Shown in pieces: positions 8,769 to 17,920 of a stretch of 63,430 nt of DNA. The notes below the pieces were generated by a model. That model did no database searches, had not been told where the DNA came from, and saw nothing but the letters and a program-made list of their open reading frames with translations. Within the stretch, counting starts at the first letter, position 1. Each line of letters starts with the position of its first letter. Source of the DNA: Deltaproteobacteria bacterium (lineage in GTDB: Bacteria > Desulfobacterota > Binatia > UBA9968); assembly GCA_005879605.1 (NCBI GenBank), contig VBKE01000037.1, forward strand, positions 1 through 63,430, in the 5' to 3' direction. The position numbers and the translations under genes were made by a program.

Positions 8769-10030
8769 TAGCCAAACACCTTCAAAGCTTTACCTACCGC
8801 CTTCACCAGCGCATCAATCTCCTCTCGCGTATTGTACAACGCGAAGGAAGCGCGGGTTGTGGCCGGCACGCCGAAACGTTGCATCACCGGCATCGCGCAG
8901 TGATGACCCGCACGCACCGCTACTCCTTCCTGATCCAAGATCGTCCCCACGTCGTGAGCATGAAGGTGGTCGAAGACAAATGATATCACGCCGGCCTTTT
9001 CTTTCGCGTTGCCGATGATCCTCAGCCCTTCAATGTCCGACAGAGCGCCTGTGGCATACGCCAGCAGATCATCTTCATGTGAAGACACCTGTTCCCAATG
9101 CAGCGCCGCCAAATAGTCGATGGCCGCGCCCAACCCAATGCCGCCGGCGATGTGTGGGGTTCCGGCTTCGAACTTATAGGGTAAGACATTGTAATGCGTC
9201 TTTTCAAAAGTCACCAAGCTGATCATATCGCCGCCGCCCTGATAGGGCGGCATGACGTCGAGCAGCTCGGAGCGGCCGTAAAGGATTCCTACGCCCGTAG
9301 GACCGAACATCTTATGGCCGGAAAAAGCATAAAAGTCGCAGCCGATATCTTGGACGTCAACTTTGAGATGGGGTACCGCTTGTGCCCCGTCCACCAGAAC
9401 CGGCACTCCCCTTTCGTGAGCCAGCTTCACCATTTCTTTGACCGGAACGATCGTTCCGAGCGCGTTGGACACGTGGGCAACCGAAACGAACTTGGTTTTT
9501 TCGTTCAAGAGTTGACGATATTCGTCGATTACCAATTCGCCGTCATGATTCATCGGAATCACGCGCAGCCTCGCATGAACTTGCTCACAGAGCATCTGCC
9601 ATGGAACGATATTGGAGTGGTGCTCCATCGCTGAAATAATGATTTCATCGCCTTCTTTAAGAAAGGTCCGCCCGTAACTCTGCGCGACCAGATTAATGGC
9701 CTCGGTAGTGCCCCGAACAAAGACAATCTCCTGCTCGCGCCGGGCATTGACAAAGCGCCGCACTTTTTCACGCGCCGCTTCATACGCTGCTGTCGCCCGT
9801 TCGCTCAAGTGATGAACGCCCCGGTGGATATTGGAATTCTGCTCCGCGTAATAATGATTGAGCACCTCAATAACCGCCCGCGGTTTCTGGCTTGTCGCGC
9901 CATTGTCCAGATACACCAAAGGCTTGCCATGCACCTTCTGGGCGAGGATAGGAAAGTCCTTGCGCACCTGTTCGACGTCAAACCTATTTCGCCGAGGCTC
10001 CAGTTTTGAAATTTCCTGCGCCGCTTTCAT
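8768..10030 (-). CDS. sufS: Cysteine desulfurase SufS
   Basis: This PLP enzyme converts cysteine to alanine plus persulfide sulfur. At 420 residues it has the type II desulfurase features: the PLP-lysine motif FSGHKMFGPTGVG, the NIHRGVHHLSERAT region near the N-terminus, and the active-site cysteine in VRAGHHCAMP. It lies between sufD (13 bp upstream) and sufU (overlapping) in the suf operon. Its partner for sulfur transfer is the adjacent SufU. Confidence 0.95.
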   Translation of the reverse strand: MKAAQEISKLEPRRNRFDVEQVRKDFPILAQKVHGKPLVYLDNGATSQKPRAVIEVLNHYYAEQNSNIHRGVHHLSERATAAYEAAREKVRRFVNARREQEIVFVRGTTEAINLVAQSYGRTFLKEGDEIIISAMEHHSNIVPWQMLCEQVHARLRVIPMNHDGELVIDEYRQLLNEKTKFVSVAHVSNALGTIVPVKEMVKLAHERGVPVLVDGAQAVPHLKVDVQDIGCDFYAFSGHKMFGPTGVGILYGRSELLDVMPPYQGGGDMISLVTFEKTHYNVLPYKFEAGTPHIAGGIGLGAAIDYLAALHWEQVSSHEDDLLAYATGALSDIEGLRIIGNAKEKAGVISFVFDHLHAHDVGTILDQEGVAVRAGHHCAMPVMQRFGVPATTRASFALYNTREEIDALVKAVGKALKVFG

Positions 10031-10043
10031 TGGATCCCGAGGT

Positions 10044-11363
10044 CTACTTTCTCCCGAACTTCGTCAACAAAAAATCGTCCAGTCGCGCCCGCATCCGAGG
10101 AATTCGCATTCGGCCCACCACGTCACTGGCAAAGGCGTAACTTAAAAGACTCTGGGCATCTTCTAGACCCATTCCCCGCGACCGGAGGTAAAAGAGCCCG
10201 TCGCCGTCCAGTTGCCCGATGGTCGATCCATGGCTGCACTTGACGTCGTCGGCGTGGATTTCCAACTGGGGTTTGGTGTTGACCATCGCGCCTTCAGAGA
10301 GCAGCAAGTTCTTGTTCGTCTGTCGGGCGTCGGTTTTTTGCGCGTCCTTATGGACGACGATCTTGCCGTTGAACACCCCGCGGGCACTGCCGCTCAGAAT
10401 CCCTTTGTAGAGCTCTAAGCTGGTGGCCCTGGGTTGGACATGTTCGATCTCCGTATGATTGTCGACATGTTGTTTGCCTTCCATTAGATAGAGACCGTTG
10501 AGAACGCATTCCGAACCCGCACCGTCCAGCACAACATGCACATCGTTACGCACTAACGAGCCGCCCAACGTGATTGCGTGAGCCATGCAATTGCAATTGC
10601 GGCCGACGCGAGCTTCTAATGTGCCAATATGAAACCCCTTCTCGGTCTCGCGCTGCAGCCGATAATGGTCCACACTGGCATTTTCCTCACCGACCAGTTC
10701 CGTTACAGCATTGGCGAAATAAGTTCCGGTCCCGAGCCCGACATAACTCTCAACGATTTTCGCCTCGCTGCCCGATCGCAGGACAATGAGATTTCGCGGA
10801 TGCGAGGCAATCGGCATTTCCCCTGCTATGGAAGCGAATACGAGATAAATCGGCTCCTCTAAACGGCAACCCTCCGGAACGACAACAACGGCTCCGTCTT
10901 CCATGAAAGCCGTGTTGAGTGCCACAAAGGTTTCTCGTTGATATCTGGCATAGCGCCCCAAGTAGGGCCGCAAAATCTGATCATCCCCTAGGATCGCCTC
11001 CGCCAGGCTCTGCACCCGAACCCCCTCCGGCAACTCTCGTAACGAGGAGAACTGTGGAACGTAAACACCGTTTACGAAAACGAGACGATTACAAGACAAA
11101 TCGCTGAACGATAGGGGCAACAGCTCATCGGCAGTGAGGGTTTTCGCTTGACCATTCCCGCGACCGAACGCGAGCGCGGCGATGGGATCGACGCTGGTGT
11201 ATTTCCACTCCTCGTTCCGGGTCGTTGGAAATCCCAATGCCGCAAAACTTGCAATCGCCGATTCGCGCAAATCATTCAACCACGGCGGGACGCCGGCGGC
11301 TCCCGTGGTCTGATTGCGTCTGAACGCGGACAAATAATGCTCTTTGCTTTCGATTGCTTGCAT
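10044..11363 (-). CDS. sufD: Fe-S cluster assembly protein SufD
   Basis: SufD is a beta-helix scaffold protein that partners SufB and SufC. The N-terminal segment with PTTRNEEWKYTSVDPI is typical of SufD, and the core has the LNGLYLMEGKQHVDNHTEIEH and SSEGAM-like (LLSEGAMVNTKPQLEI) motifs. The C-terminal region reads RSRGM, LLSYAFASDVV and IPRMRARLDDFL. Its 439 residues are closer to SufD than to SufB (~470-490). There is no sufB gene beside it, which is unusual. The ATG at 11363 follows sufC by 30 bases. Confidence 0.92.
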   Translation of the reverse strand: MQAIESKEHYLSAFRRNQTTGAAGVPPWLNDLRESAIASFAALGFPTTRNEEWKYTSVDPIAALAFGRGNGQAKTLTADELLPLSFSDLSCNRLVFVNGVYVPQFSSLRELPEGVRVQSLAEAILGDDQILRPYLGRYARYQRETFVALNTAFMEDGAVVVVPEGCRLEEPIYLVFASIAGEMPIASHPRNLIVLRSGSEAKIVESYVGLGTGTYFANAVTELVGEENASVDHYRLQRETEKGFHIGTLEARVGRNCNCMAHAITLGGSLVRNDVHVVLDGAGSECVLNGLYLMEGKQHVDNHTEIEHVQPRATSLELYKGILSGSARGVFNGKIVVHKDAQKTDARQTNKNLLLSEGAMVNTKPQLEIHADDVKCSHGSTIGQLDGDGLFYLRSRGMGLEDAQSLLSYAFASDVVGRMRIPRMRARLDDFLLTKFGRK

Positions 11364-11393
11364 TGCGATTAAATCGTCGTCGTTGATTATTGA

Positions 11394-12155
11394 TTACTGC
11401 GGAAGCACCGCTTCGTTTTTAATCCAGTCGTAGCCTTTGCTCTCGAGTTCGAAAGCCAATTCTTTCGCTCCCGACTTGACGATCCGCCCGTCAAACAGAA
11501 CGTGGATAAAGTCGGGAATAATATAATTGAGCAAACGCTGGTAATGGGTAATGACGATCATTGCACGATCGTCGCGCCGCAGCGCATTCACCCCGCCGGC
11601 CACGATACGCAGCGCGTCGATGTCGAGCCCGGAATCGGTTTCATCGAGAATGGCCAGCTTTGGATCCATGACCGCCATCTGTAAAATCTCGTTGCGCTTT
11701 TTCTCACCGCCGGAGAAACCTTCATTCAGGGGCCGGTTGATCAGCGCTTGGTCCATTTCTACCAGTTTCATTTTTTCCTTAATGACCGAAAGAAATTCCA
11801 TGGCGTCCAGCTCGTCGAGCCCATGATGCTTGCGGACCGCGTTGAGAGCGGCCTTCAGAAAATAGGTGGTACTCACTCCGGGAATTTCGACGGGATATTG
11901 AAAGGCCAGAAAAACTCCCTCGCGCGCTCTTTCCTCAGGGCTCATGGCTAAAAGATCTTTACCGTTATAGATGACCTCGCCAGCGGTCACTTCATAGTTT
12001 TCACGCCCTGAAAGAACGTGGGCAAGCGTGCTCTTTCCTGAACCATTCGGGCCCATGATCGCGTGAACTTCTCCGGCACCTACGCCGAGATTGATACCGC
12101 GAAGAATTTCCTTGTCCCCGACCTTCGCTCGAAGATTCTTGATTTCCAACATCAT
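11394..12155 (-). CDS. sufC: Fe-S assembly ATPase SufC
   Basis: This is the ABC-type ATPase of the SUF complex. In 253 residues it shows Walker A (GPNGSGKST), the signature region FSGGEKKRNEI, Walker B (LAILDETDSGLD) and the SufC-specific TDSGLDIDALR stretch. The start is at the double ATG near 12155, preceded by GAGGAAG. It is the first enzyme gene after the Rrf2 regulator (19 bp gap) and precedes sufD, so the order is rrf2-sufC-sufD-sufS-sufU-sufT. Confidence 0.95.
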   Translation of the reverse strand: MMLEIKNLRAKVGDKEILRGINLGVGAGEVHAIMGPNGSGKSTLAHVLSGRENYEVTAGEVIYNGKDLLAMSPEERAREGVFLAFQYPVEIPGVSTTYFLKAALNAVRKHHGLDELDAMEFLSVIKEKMKLVEMDQALINRPLNEGFSGGEKKRNEILQMAVMDPKLAILDETDSGLDIDALRIVAGGVNALRRDDRAMIVITHYQRLLNYIIPDFIHVLFDGRIVKSGAKELAFELESKGYDWIKNEAVLPQ

Positions 12156-12174
12156 GCTTCCTCTTGGGGGCGCG

Positions 12175-12666
12175 TTATCCGGCCTTCTGCATGGTAGTCT
12201 TGCTCAACCGCTCTTTCAGTCCCTGCCTATCGGCGATATTGGCTATCGATACGCCCGCGAGAAAATTCGCCAGCACAGATTGGGCTTCTTCCCAAATCGA
12301 CCTTTGTGAACAAACCGCACAGTAGGAACAATAACTCGCCCCTTTTTCGAGACATTCCATCAGCACCAAGCGTCGTTCCACTGCTTCATAAACCTCTTTG
12401 ATGCTGATCGTATCGGCGGCCTTGGCTAAGGTAAATCCACCCTTGGAGCCAATGTGCGAATGCACCAAACCGCCGGCCACCAAGTCCTTCATGATCTTTG
12501 AAAGGTAAAAAGAAGGAATATCCTGACTCTTTTCGATGTCCGCCCGACTTAAGATTTTTCCATCGGTTTGGCCCGCAAGGTAAGACAACGCCCGAACCGC
12601 GTAGTCAACCCGCCGTCCGACGTTCATGAGCGAACTTCGCTCCGCTCTCGACTTTGACCGCTTCAT
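12175..12666 (-). CDS. Rrf2-family transcriptional regulator of the suf operon
   Basis: This is a winged-helix Rrf2 regulator of 163 residues; relatives (IscR, SufR-like) sense cluster status. The N-terminal helix-turn-helix is NVGRRVDYAVRALSYLA with the recognition region IPSFYLSKIMKDLVAGG and wing GSKGGF. A cysteine set follows at 105, 113, 116 and 119 (C-X7-C-X2-C-X2-C), a plausible Fe-S ligand set richer than the three cysteines of IscR. The ATG at 12666 has AAGGG seven bases upstream; a second ATG at 12627 is possible. Its own promoter contains a palindromic element, suggesting autoregulation of the suf operon. Confidence 0.9.
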   Translation of the reverse strand: MKRSKSRAERSSLMNVGRRVDYAVRALSYLAGQTDGKILSRADIEKSQDIPSFYLSKIMKDLVAGGLVHSHIGSKGGFTLAKAADTISIKEVYEAVERRLVLMECLEKGASYCSYCAVCSQRSIWEEAQSVLANFLAGVSIANIADRQGLKERLSKTTMQKAG

Positions 12667-12686
12667 GAAATTAGCCCTTGTTTTTA

Positions 12687-12716
12687 AATATAGACTCCTT
12701 AGGTCTTCTTTGTCAA
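12687..12716 (-). promoter_or_regulatory. Sigma70-type promoter of the rrf2-suf operon with operator-like palindrome
   Basis: On the minus strand TTGACA (12716-12711) and TATATT (12692-12687) are separated by 18 bases, and the Rrf2 ATG lies 20 bases downstream. The spacer holds GACCTAAGGAGTC (12705-12693), a partial dyad centred on CCTNAGG. A repressor bound there would block the polymerase, so Rrf2 autoregulation is a reasonable inference. Confidence 0.7.
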
Positions 12717-12804
12717 GTGAGCTGAGCAGGAGCCGGCTCCTCGCGGTTTTTAGGAACGAATTCGGGCCCTTCCTCAGGGCACGTAGCTATGCTAAGTAGG
12801 TCCT

Positions 12805-13338
12805 ATGTCGATTCTCAAAGTGGCGCGACTCGGACATCCGGTCCTACGTCAGATCACAGCCACCCTGTCCCTGCAGCAGCTTCAGTCCGGCGAAATCCAA
12901 AAATTTATCGACGATATGGTTGAAACGATGAAGGAATATGACGGCGTCGGGTTGGCAGCCGATCAGGTACACGAATCAAAGCAAATTGCCGTCCTTGAAG
13001 TCGCCGATAACCCGCGCTATCCGGAGAAGCCCAAAATCCCTTTGTGCGTCCTCGTCAATCCGAAGATCGCGCCTTTGACGGACGAAACCGAGGATGATTG
13101 GGAAGGTTGCTTGAGCATTCCCGATTTAAGAGGCCAAGTGCCGCGTTACAAGAGCATTCGCGTTCAAGCCTTGGACAGAGAGGGGAAAGAGTTGGACTTT
13201 GTCGCGCACGATTTTCACGCGCGCGTCATTCAGCACGAGTGGGACCACCTGAACGGAAAGGTCTATCTCGATCGCATGCGCGATCTTTCGACTCTCGCTT
13301 TCCTTACGGAATTCGCCCGCTACTGGACTCACAGCTAA
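12805..13338 (+). CDS. def: Peptide deformylase
   Basis: It removes the N-formyl group from new proteins. The three family motifs are present: GVGLAADQ (47-54), EGCLSI with metal ligand Cys102, and HEWDH (144-148) supplying two His ligands and the catalytic Glu. The length of 177 residues is normal. The gene is divergent from the suf operon. The start MSILKVARLGHPVLR fits the family. Confidence 0.95.
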   Translation: MSILKVARLGHPVLRQITATLSLQQLQSGEIQKFIDDMVETMKEYDGVGLAADQVHESKQIAVLEVADNPRYPEKPKIPLCVLVNPKIAPLTDETEDDWEGCLSIPDLRGQVPRYKSIRVQALDREGKELDFVAHDFHARVIQHEWDHLNGKVYLDRMRDLSTLAFLTEFARYWTHS

Positions 13339-13394
13339 GCGCTCCGGGCGCAACTGTTATTGTGTTCCACGCCTTGACAAGTTAGAGTCGCCCT

Positions 13395-14690
13395 ATGGAT
13401 TTTCCGCACCTGCAAAGTTCGCTCGAACGACTTCTGTCCACCCTAACGCCGGCTATCAGTCGCATTTTGGATCGCGCTTTGTCCAACCATGAAATTGCCG
13501 TTGACGAGGCCACCCAGCTTTTTGACGCCGAAGGGTCGGATCTCCTGGCCATGACCGCGGCGGCAGATTATCTTCGGTCTCAAACGATTGGTGACGTGGT
13601 GACGTATGTGATCAATCGCAACATCAACTTTACCAACGTCTGCGTCAAAGCTTGCGGTTTCTGCGCCTTCAGTCGCGGCCATTTGGCCGAAGAGGGATAT
13701 TTTTTACCCACGGAGGAAATCATCCGGCGGGCGACGGAAGCCCGCGATCTCGGAGCGACGGAAGTTTGCGTGCAAGCAGGCTTAGCTCCCGGGATGGACG
13801 GATGGCATTACGTCAAGCTTTGTCGAGCACTAAAAGAGTCGTTGCCCGATCTTCACATTCACGGCTTCTCCCCTGAAGAGGTTCTCTACGGCTCCACTCT
13901 CACGGGCGTGACCGTTCGCGATTATCTTTCGGCACTAAAGGAAGCCGGCGTCGGCAGCCTTCCGGGCACGTCGGCCGAGATTCTTGTGGATGATATCCGC
14001 CGGCAAGTCTCACCGGGACGCATTACCACGAATCAATGGATTAATCTCATCCAGACCGCCCATGAAGTGGGAATACCCACGACCTCGACAATCATGTACG
14101 GTCACATCGAATCGTCTCATGATAAGGCTGTTCACCTCGGTATCTTACGGGATCTGCAAAATCGAACCGGCGGTATCACGGAGTTTGTGCCCTTAAGCTT
14201 CGTCTACGAAGAGGCGCCGATGTTTCACCGCAAGCGCATCCCCGGCTTGCGCCAAGGAGCCAGCGGGGCCGAAGTGATGAAGATGTATGCCGTATCGCGC
14301 CTTATGTTGAATCGATGGATCCCGAATCTACAAGTCTCCTGGGTGAAGGAAGGTCCGAAGCTATCGCAGATCGCGCTGTTGGCCGGCGCCAATGACTTCG
14401 GCGGAACGTTAATCAACGAGAGCATCTCGACCGCCGCTGGAGCCGGCTACGGCCAGCTTATGAAGCCCTCACAGTTCCGCGGCCTGATTCGCGAAATGGG
14501 GCGCATCCCGGCGGAGCGCTCAACCACCTACGAAAAGCTCCGCGTCTTCGAGCAGGAAGAAAACCCGATCGACCTGCTCGATGGGGTGGAAGAGCCGGCC
14601 CAGCGCTTCGGCTCCTACCAGAATTTGATTCGGTTAAAACAATACCGCTTCAGGGATTTTTATCGGGAACAGAAAGACCAGAAACAATAA
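13395..14690 (+). CDS. cofH: CofH-type radical SAM enzyme of coenzyme F420 (FO) synthesis
   Basis: CofH joins tyrosine-derived 4-hydroxybenzyl radical to the pyrimidine to begin the deazaflavin FO ring. The 431-residue protein has the radical-SAM motif C-X3-C-X2-C at Cys83, Cys87 and Cys90 (CVKACGFC), preceded by the family stretch YVINRNINFTN. Later motifs include HGFSPEE, GVGSLPGTSAEIL and TEFVPLSF. CofG is not in this window. MqnC/MqnE are relatives, but the length and C-terminal part (GGTLINESISTAAG) fit CofH. The two LLM-type oxidoreductases elsewhere in the window would be users of F420. Confidence 0.85.
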   Translation: MDFPHLQSSLERLLSTLTPAISRILDRALSNHEIAVDEATQLFDAEGSDLLAMTAAADYLRSQTIGDVVTYVINRNINFTNVCVKACGFCAFSRGHLAEEGYFLPTEEIIRRATEARDLGATEVCVQAGLAPGMDGWHYVKLCRALKESLPDLHIHGFSPEEVLYGSTLTGVTVRDYLSALKEAGVGSLPGTSAEILVDDIRRQVSPGRITTNQWINLIQTAHEVGIPTTSTIMYGHIESSHDKAVHLGILRDLQNRTGGITEFVPLSFVYEEAPMFHRKRIPGLRQGASGAEVMKMYAVSRLMLNRWIPNLQVSWVKEGPKLSQIALLAGANDFGGTLINESISTAAGAGYGQLMKPSQFRGLIREMGRIPAERSTTYEKLRVFEQEENPIDLLDGVEEPAQRFGSYQNLIRLKQYRFRDFYREQKDQKQ

Positions 14691-14737
14691 ACCCTTCAGG
14701 TTGCCACCGAATCCTTCCCGTTCTTTTTATCGCCGCC

Positions 14738-15382
14738 ATGGACGGTCATCCAGCCCAGTTTGAAGCGATCGGTAGTCGGCTCGGCTTCCGCATCGTCGAA
14801 GAAACGCCCGAAAAGCTTCGGCTGATTTGGCAAGGGGCCCGTTTTCCGGCTTTTCTCTGTCTCGGCATCGCCCTTGTGCTGCTGTTCGTATCCGTTCCGA
14901 TTTTTCAGGCCATTCGACTCCGAGGCTTCGCGGGCCCCGCTGGCGCGCTTTGGTACTTCCCCCTCATGAACCTGATACTTTTTGGCATCTCGCTATATCT
15001 CCTATCGCAAAAACGGACCATCGTTATCGACAAGGCGAGGCAGGAAGTCACGCTTACTCGGAGGAGTCTTTACAGCGTAACAACGCTCGCCGCATATTAT
15101 TCGGAAATAGAAAAAGTCAAACTCGGCGTTGATCAGGTTTACAGCGGCTTCGCCTTGGCCGGATCGTCAGCGGCAGAAAGTTTTCCAGTGCCCGCCCTGC
15201 GTCTCATCACGTCAGGGGGACAATCCGTGCTTCTGGATCGGGGCAGTTTGAGAAAACTGGAAGATATAGGCAAACGGATCAGTGATCGGTTACTGAAACC
15301 GATCGAAGTGGACGCCGCGCTCACTCAACGGATAATTAGTTTGTCTTCGGCCCGCGAATCCTATCGCGCAGGGAAGTTTTGA
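14738..15382 (+). CDS. Unknown membrane protein with two helices
   Basis: I do not recognise a named family. The 214-residue protein has a soluble N-terminus, two hydrophobic segments (about residues 33-56 and 68-88), then a C-terminal domain beginning with a basic, PH-like stretch (KRTIVIDKARQEVTLTRRS) and ending with IISLSSARESYRAGKF. This resembles small bacterial PH-domain-like membrane proteins. It follows cofH on the same strand after 47 bp and ends three bases before the converging lipoprotein gene. No strong ribosome-binding site precedes the ATG. Confidence 0.6.
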   Translation: MDGHPAQFEAIGSRLGFRIVEETPEKLRLIWQGARFPAFLCLGIALVLLFVSVPIFQAIRLRGFAGPAGALWYFPLMNLILFGISLYLLSQKRTIVIDKARQEVTLTRRSLYSVTTLAAYYSEIEKVKLGVDQVYSGFALAGSSAAESFPVPALRLITSGGQSVLLDRGSLRKLEDIGKRISDRLLKPIEVDAALTQRIISLSSARESYRAGKF

Positions 15383-15384
15383 TT

Positions 15385-16053
15385 TCAGGAGGTAGGATTG
15401 CGAACCAGAATATCATGCAACTGAGCAACGGCTTTCTTTACGCCCTCGTGAACAAGCTGTTCGGCCGTCAACCAGCGCACGCCGCGTTGGCTGATGTCGC
15501 CGATCGCAAAGATGTTTTCGCTCAATGGTTTTTGGGTTTCATCGAAGCGGGCGGACCATAGGATGTCCCCGCGCCGGACGTCCACGAGATCCAGGACGAA
15601 TGCGACGGAAGCCGGGCTCTTTACACCCAACTCGTTGCCGATTCTCTCACGAAAACGCAGGATCCTGCCGGTGATCACGGCATCCGCGTAGACCCTCTCT
15701 CCGATCTGCTTGAGCCTTGCGGCCTCGCTGCTGGCCCGGACGGGTTGGGCGATTTCCCGCACCTCACTTTCGGAAACGATCTGCCAATTCGGCATAGATG
15801 CCATGGTCGAATAGAGGAGCCTGGCAAGAATCTCCGGCGCTTCCCCTTCTGCCGTCGCCCTGTCGGTCGACGAATTCGGCGCCAAAGGTCCCCGTGAATT
15901 CTGTTCTGGCGGCGTCAGCGCGGGAGGCAGAACCGCAATTCTTCTGATTTTGCGATTCTGCAAATCCGTCGAATGCCTGCTTTGAAGATTACCAGGACCA
16001 AAGCTGCTGCAGCCTAGCGCAAGAAGAAGCGCCAGAGGGAGAATTTTTGTCAT
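15385..16053 (-). CDS. Putative outer-membrane lipoprotein
   Basis: The 222-residue protein has a lipoprotein signal peptide with lipobox LALGC (Cys at about residue 15). The mature part has a proline-rich start (RRIAVLPPALTPPEQN) and a domain with YADAVITGRILRFRER and RRGDILWSARFDE, reminiscent of CsgG/GNA1162-like periplasmic lipoproteins that carry an ADA[VL]xxG motif. I chose the ATG at 16053; the longer frame starts with TTG at 16071. The function is unknown. Confidence 0.7.
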   Translation of the reverse strand: MTKILPLALLLALGCSSFGPGNLQSRHSTDLQNRKIRRIAVLPPALTPPEQNSRGPLAPNSSTDRATAEGEAPEILARLLYSTMASMPNWQIVSESEVREIAQPVRASSEAARLKQIGERVYADAVITGRILRFRERIGNELGVKSPASVAFVLDLVDVRRGDILWSARFDETQKPLSENIFAIGDISQRGVRWLTAEQLVHEGVKKAVAQLHDILVRNPTS

Positions 16054-16117
16054 AATCGATCGCCCAGACAATAACAGAAGATCGCTATCGTCTCAACGTA
16101 AATATCGCTTGATAGGG

Positions 16118-17920
16118 TTAGTCAGCCGTCGTCGTACGAATGCCTAACTCACGCAGCTGCTTGGGATCTACTGCCGATGGCGCGTCCGTCAACATACAAA
16201 CCGCGCGCTGACTTTTGGGGAAGGCAATCACATCGCGCAGGGATTTGGCGCCGCTCAAAAGCATCGCCATGCGGTCGATGCCGAAGGCGATTCCACCGTG
16301 GGGCGGTGCACCGAAACCAAGGGCTTCCAGGAAAAACCCGAACTTCGCCTCGGCTTCTTCCGGATCGATGCCCATCAGGCCGAGAATTTTCTTTTGCAAC
16401 TCGACTTGATGGATACGGATACTGCCGCCGCCGATTTCGACGCCGTTGAGCGCTAGATCATACGCTTTCGACCGGACTTCAAGCGGCTTTGAGCCCAGCA
16501 ATGGGAGATCCTCGTCCAGCGGCGACGTAAACGGGTGGTGCAAGGCAACGTAGTGTTTCTCTTCCGGATCGAATTCCATGAGCGGAAAATCGACGACCCA
16601 CACCAATGCATATTCCTTGTCCGGAATCAGACGGAGCTTTTCGCCGAGATGCAGCCGCAAGTTCCCTAAAGCGTCGTGAACGATCTTCGCTGTGTCTGCC
16701 GAGAAGAGAATGATATCTCCCACTTGAGCGCCAGCGATAGTTTCGATTTCTTTCCGCTCTGCTTCCGACAGGAATTTAGCGAGGGGCGACTGCCATCCTT
16801 CTTCGGTCAGCTTGGTCCACGCTATTCCTTTGGCTCCGAAAGTAGCGACGAACGGCGTCAGATCATCCAAATCTTTCCGCGAAAGCTCGCCGCCTTTCGG
16901 AATACAGATTCCTTTAACGACACCGCCCTTCTGAATGGCCGCCGAAAACACCTTCGCCTGCGAGCTACGGAGCGCATTTGTAAAGTCTGTCAATTCCAAT
17001 CCAAAGCGGATGTCCGGTTTGTCGGAGCCGTAGCGGGACATCGCCTGGTTCCACGTCAGGCGCGAAAATGGACACTTCAACTCGATGCCCTTCAGCTCCT
17101 TGAAGAGCACAGAGATCATTCCCTCTACGACTTGCATCACGTCTTCGCGCTGCACGAAGGACATTTCCATATCGAGCTGCGTGAACTCCGGCTGCCGGTC
17201 GGCTCTGAGATCTTCATCACGAAAGCACTTGACGATCTGGAAATAACGATCCAGGCCGCCAACCATCAAAATTTGCTTGAACAGCTGCGGCGATTGCGGC
17301 AACGCATAAAATTTTCCACGGTAAATACGGCTGGGCACGAGATAATCGCGCGCCCCCTCCGGCGTGCTCTTCGTCAGCACCGGAGTTTCGACATCGATGA
17401 AGCCCAGGCCGTCGAGATAATCACGGATCAGTTTCGTCATGCGATAGCGCAACAGCAGATGGCCAAGGCTCTGCGGCCGGCGCAGATCCAGATAACGATA
17501 CTTGAGCCGGGTGTTCTCGTTGGCCTCGGTCTCGTCTTCGATGTTAAAAGGCGGTACCTGCGAAGCGTTGAGGAGCTTCAGCTCTTTGCCGCGAAGCTCC
17601 ACCTCTCCCGTTGCCAGGTCAGGATTCAATGTTTCCAGCGGACGCTTGGCCAAAGTGCCGCGCACCGCGATCACGTCCTCGGAACGGAGTTGCTTCGCCT
17701 TCTCGTGAGCCGCCGCGTCGACTTCGGGGTTAAAAACCACCTGCGTGATACCGCTTCGGTCCCGGACATCGACAAAAATCAGCCCGCCATGATCCCGTCG
17801 CGACTGCACCCACCCGGCGAGAATCAGCTCTTGCCCGACCGCCTCCGCCCGCGGCGCGCCGCAGTAGCAACTGCGCTTCCACTCGCCCAGCGGGTCGCTA
17901 AAAACTCTTTCCACCGCCAT
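16118..17920 (-). CDS. aspS: Aspartyl-tRNA synthetase
   Basis: A class II synthetase of 600 residues, the bacterial length including the GAD insertion domain. Features include the OB-fold N-terminus (LAGWVQSRRDHGGLIFVDVRDRSG), motif 2 (FRDEDLRADRQPEFTQLDME) and motif 3 (GGIAFGIDRMAMLL). It may be non-discriminating (also charging tRNA-Asn) if no AsnRS exists; that cannot be judged here. Its ATG overlaps the hisS stop by one base (TGATG), so hisS-aspS are translationally coupled. Confidence 0.96.
   Translation of the reverse strand: MAVERVFSDPLGEWKRSCYCGAPRAEAVGQELILAGWVQSRRDHGGLIFVDVRDRSGITQVVFNPEVDAAAHEKAKQLRSEDVIAVRGTLAKRPLETLNPDLATGEVELRGKELKLLNASQVPPFNIEDETEANENTRLKYRYLDLRRPQSLGHLLLRYRMTKLIRDYLDGLGFIDVETPVLTKSTPEGARDYLVPSRIYRGKFYALPQSPQLFKQILMVGGLDRYFQIVKCFRDEDLRADRQPEFTQLDMEMSFVQREDVMQVVEGMISVLFKELKGIELKCPFSRLTWNQAMSRYGSDKPDIRFGLELTDFTNALRSSQAKVFSAAIQKGGVVKGICIPKGGELSRKDLDDLTPFVATFGAKGIAWTKLTEEGWQSPLAKFLSEAERKEIETIAGAQVGDIILFSADTAKIVHDALGNLRLHLGEKLRLIPDKEYALVWVVDFPLMEFDPEEKHYVALHHPFTSPLDEDLPLLGSKPLEVRSKAYDLALNGVEIGGGSIRIHQVELQKKILGLMGIDPEEAEAKFGFFLEALGFGAPPHGGIAFGIDRMAMLLSGAKSLRDVIAFPKSQRAVCMLTDAPSAVDPKQLRELGIRTTTAD

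Noticed and set aside
10044..11363. The SufD gene being a SufB in disguise
   Set aside because: The N-terminus (NEEWKYTSVDP) and the length fit SufD, not SufB, so the absence of sufB remains.
12728..12741. Perfect 14-base palindrome AGGAGCCGGCTCCT near the def gene
   Set aside because: It has no loop and no adjoining T-run of sufficient length; probably not a terminator, and too short to assign a regulator.
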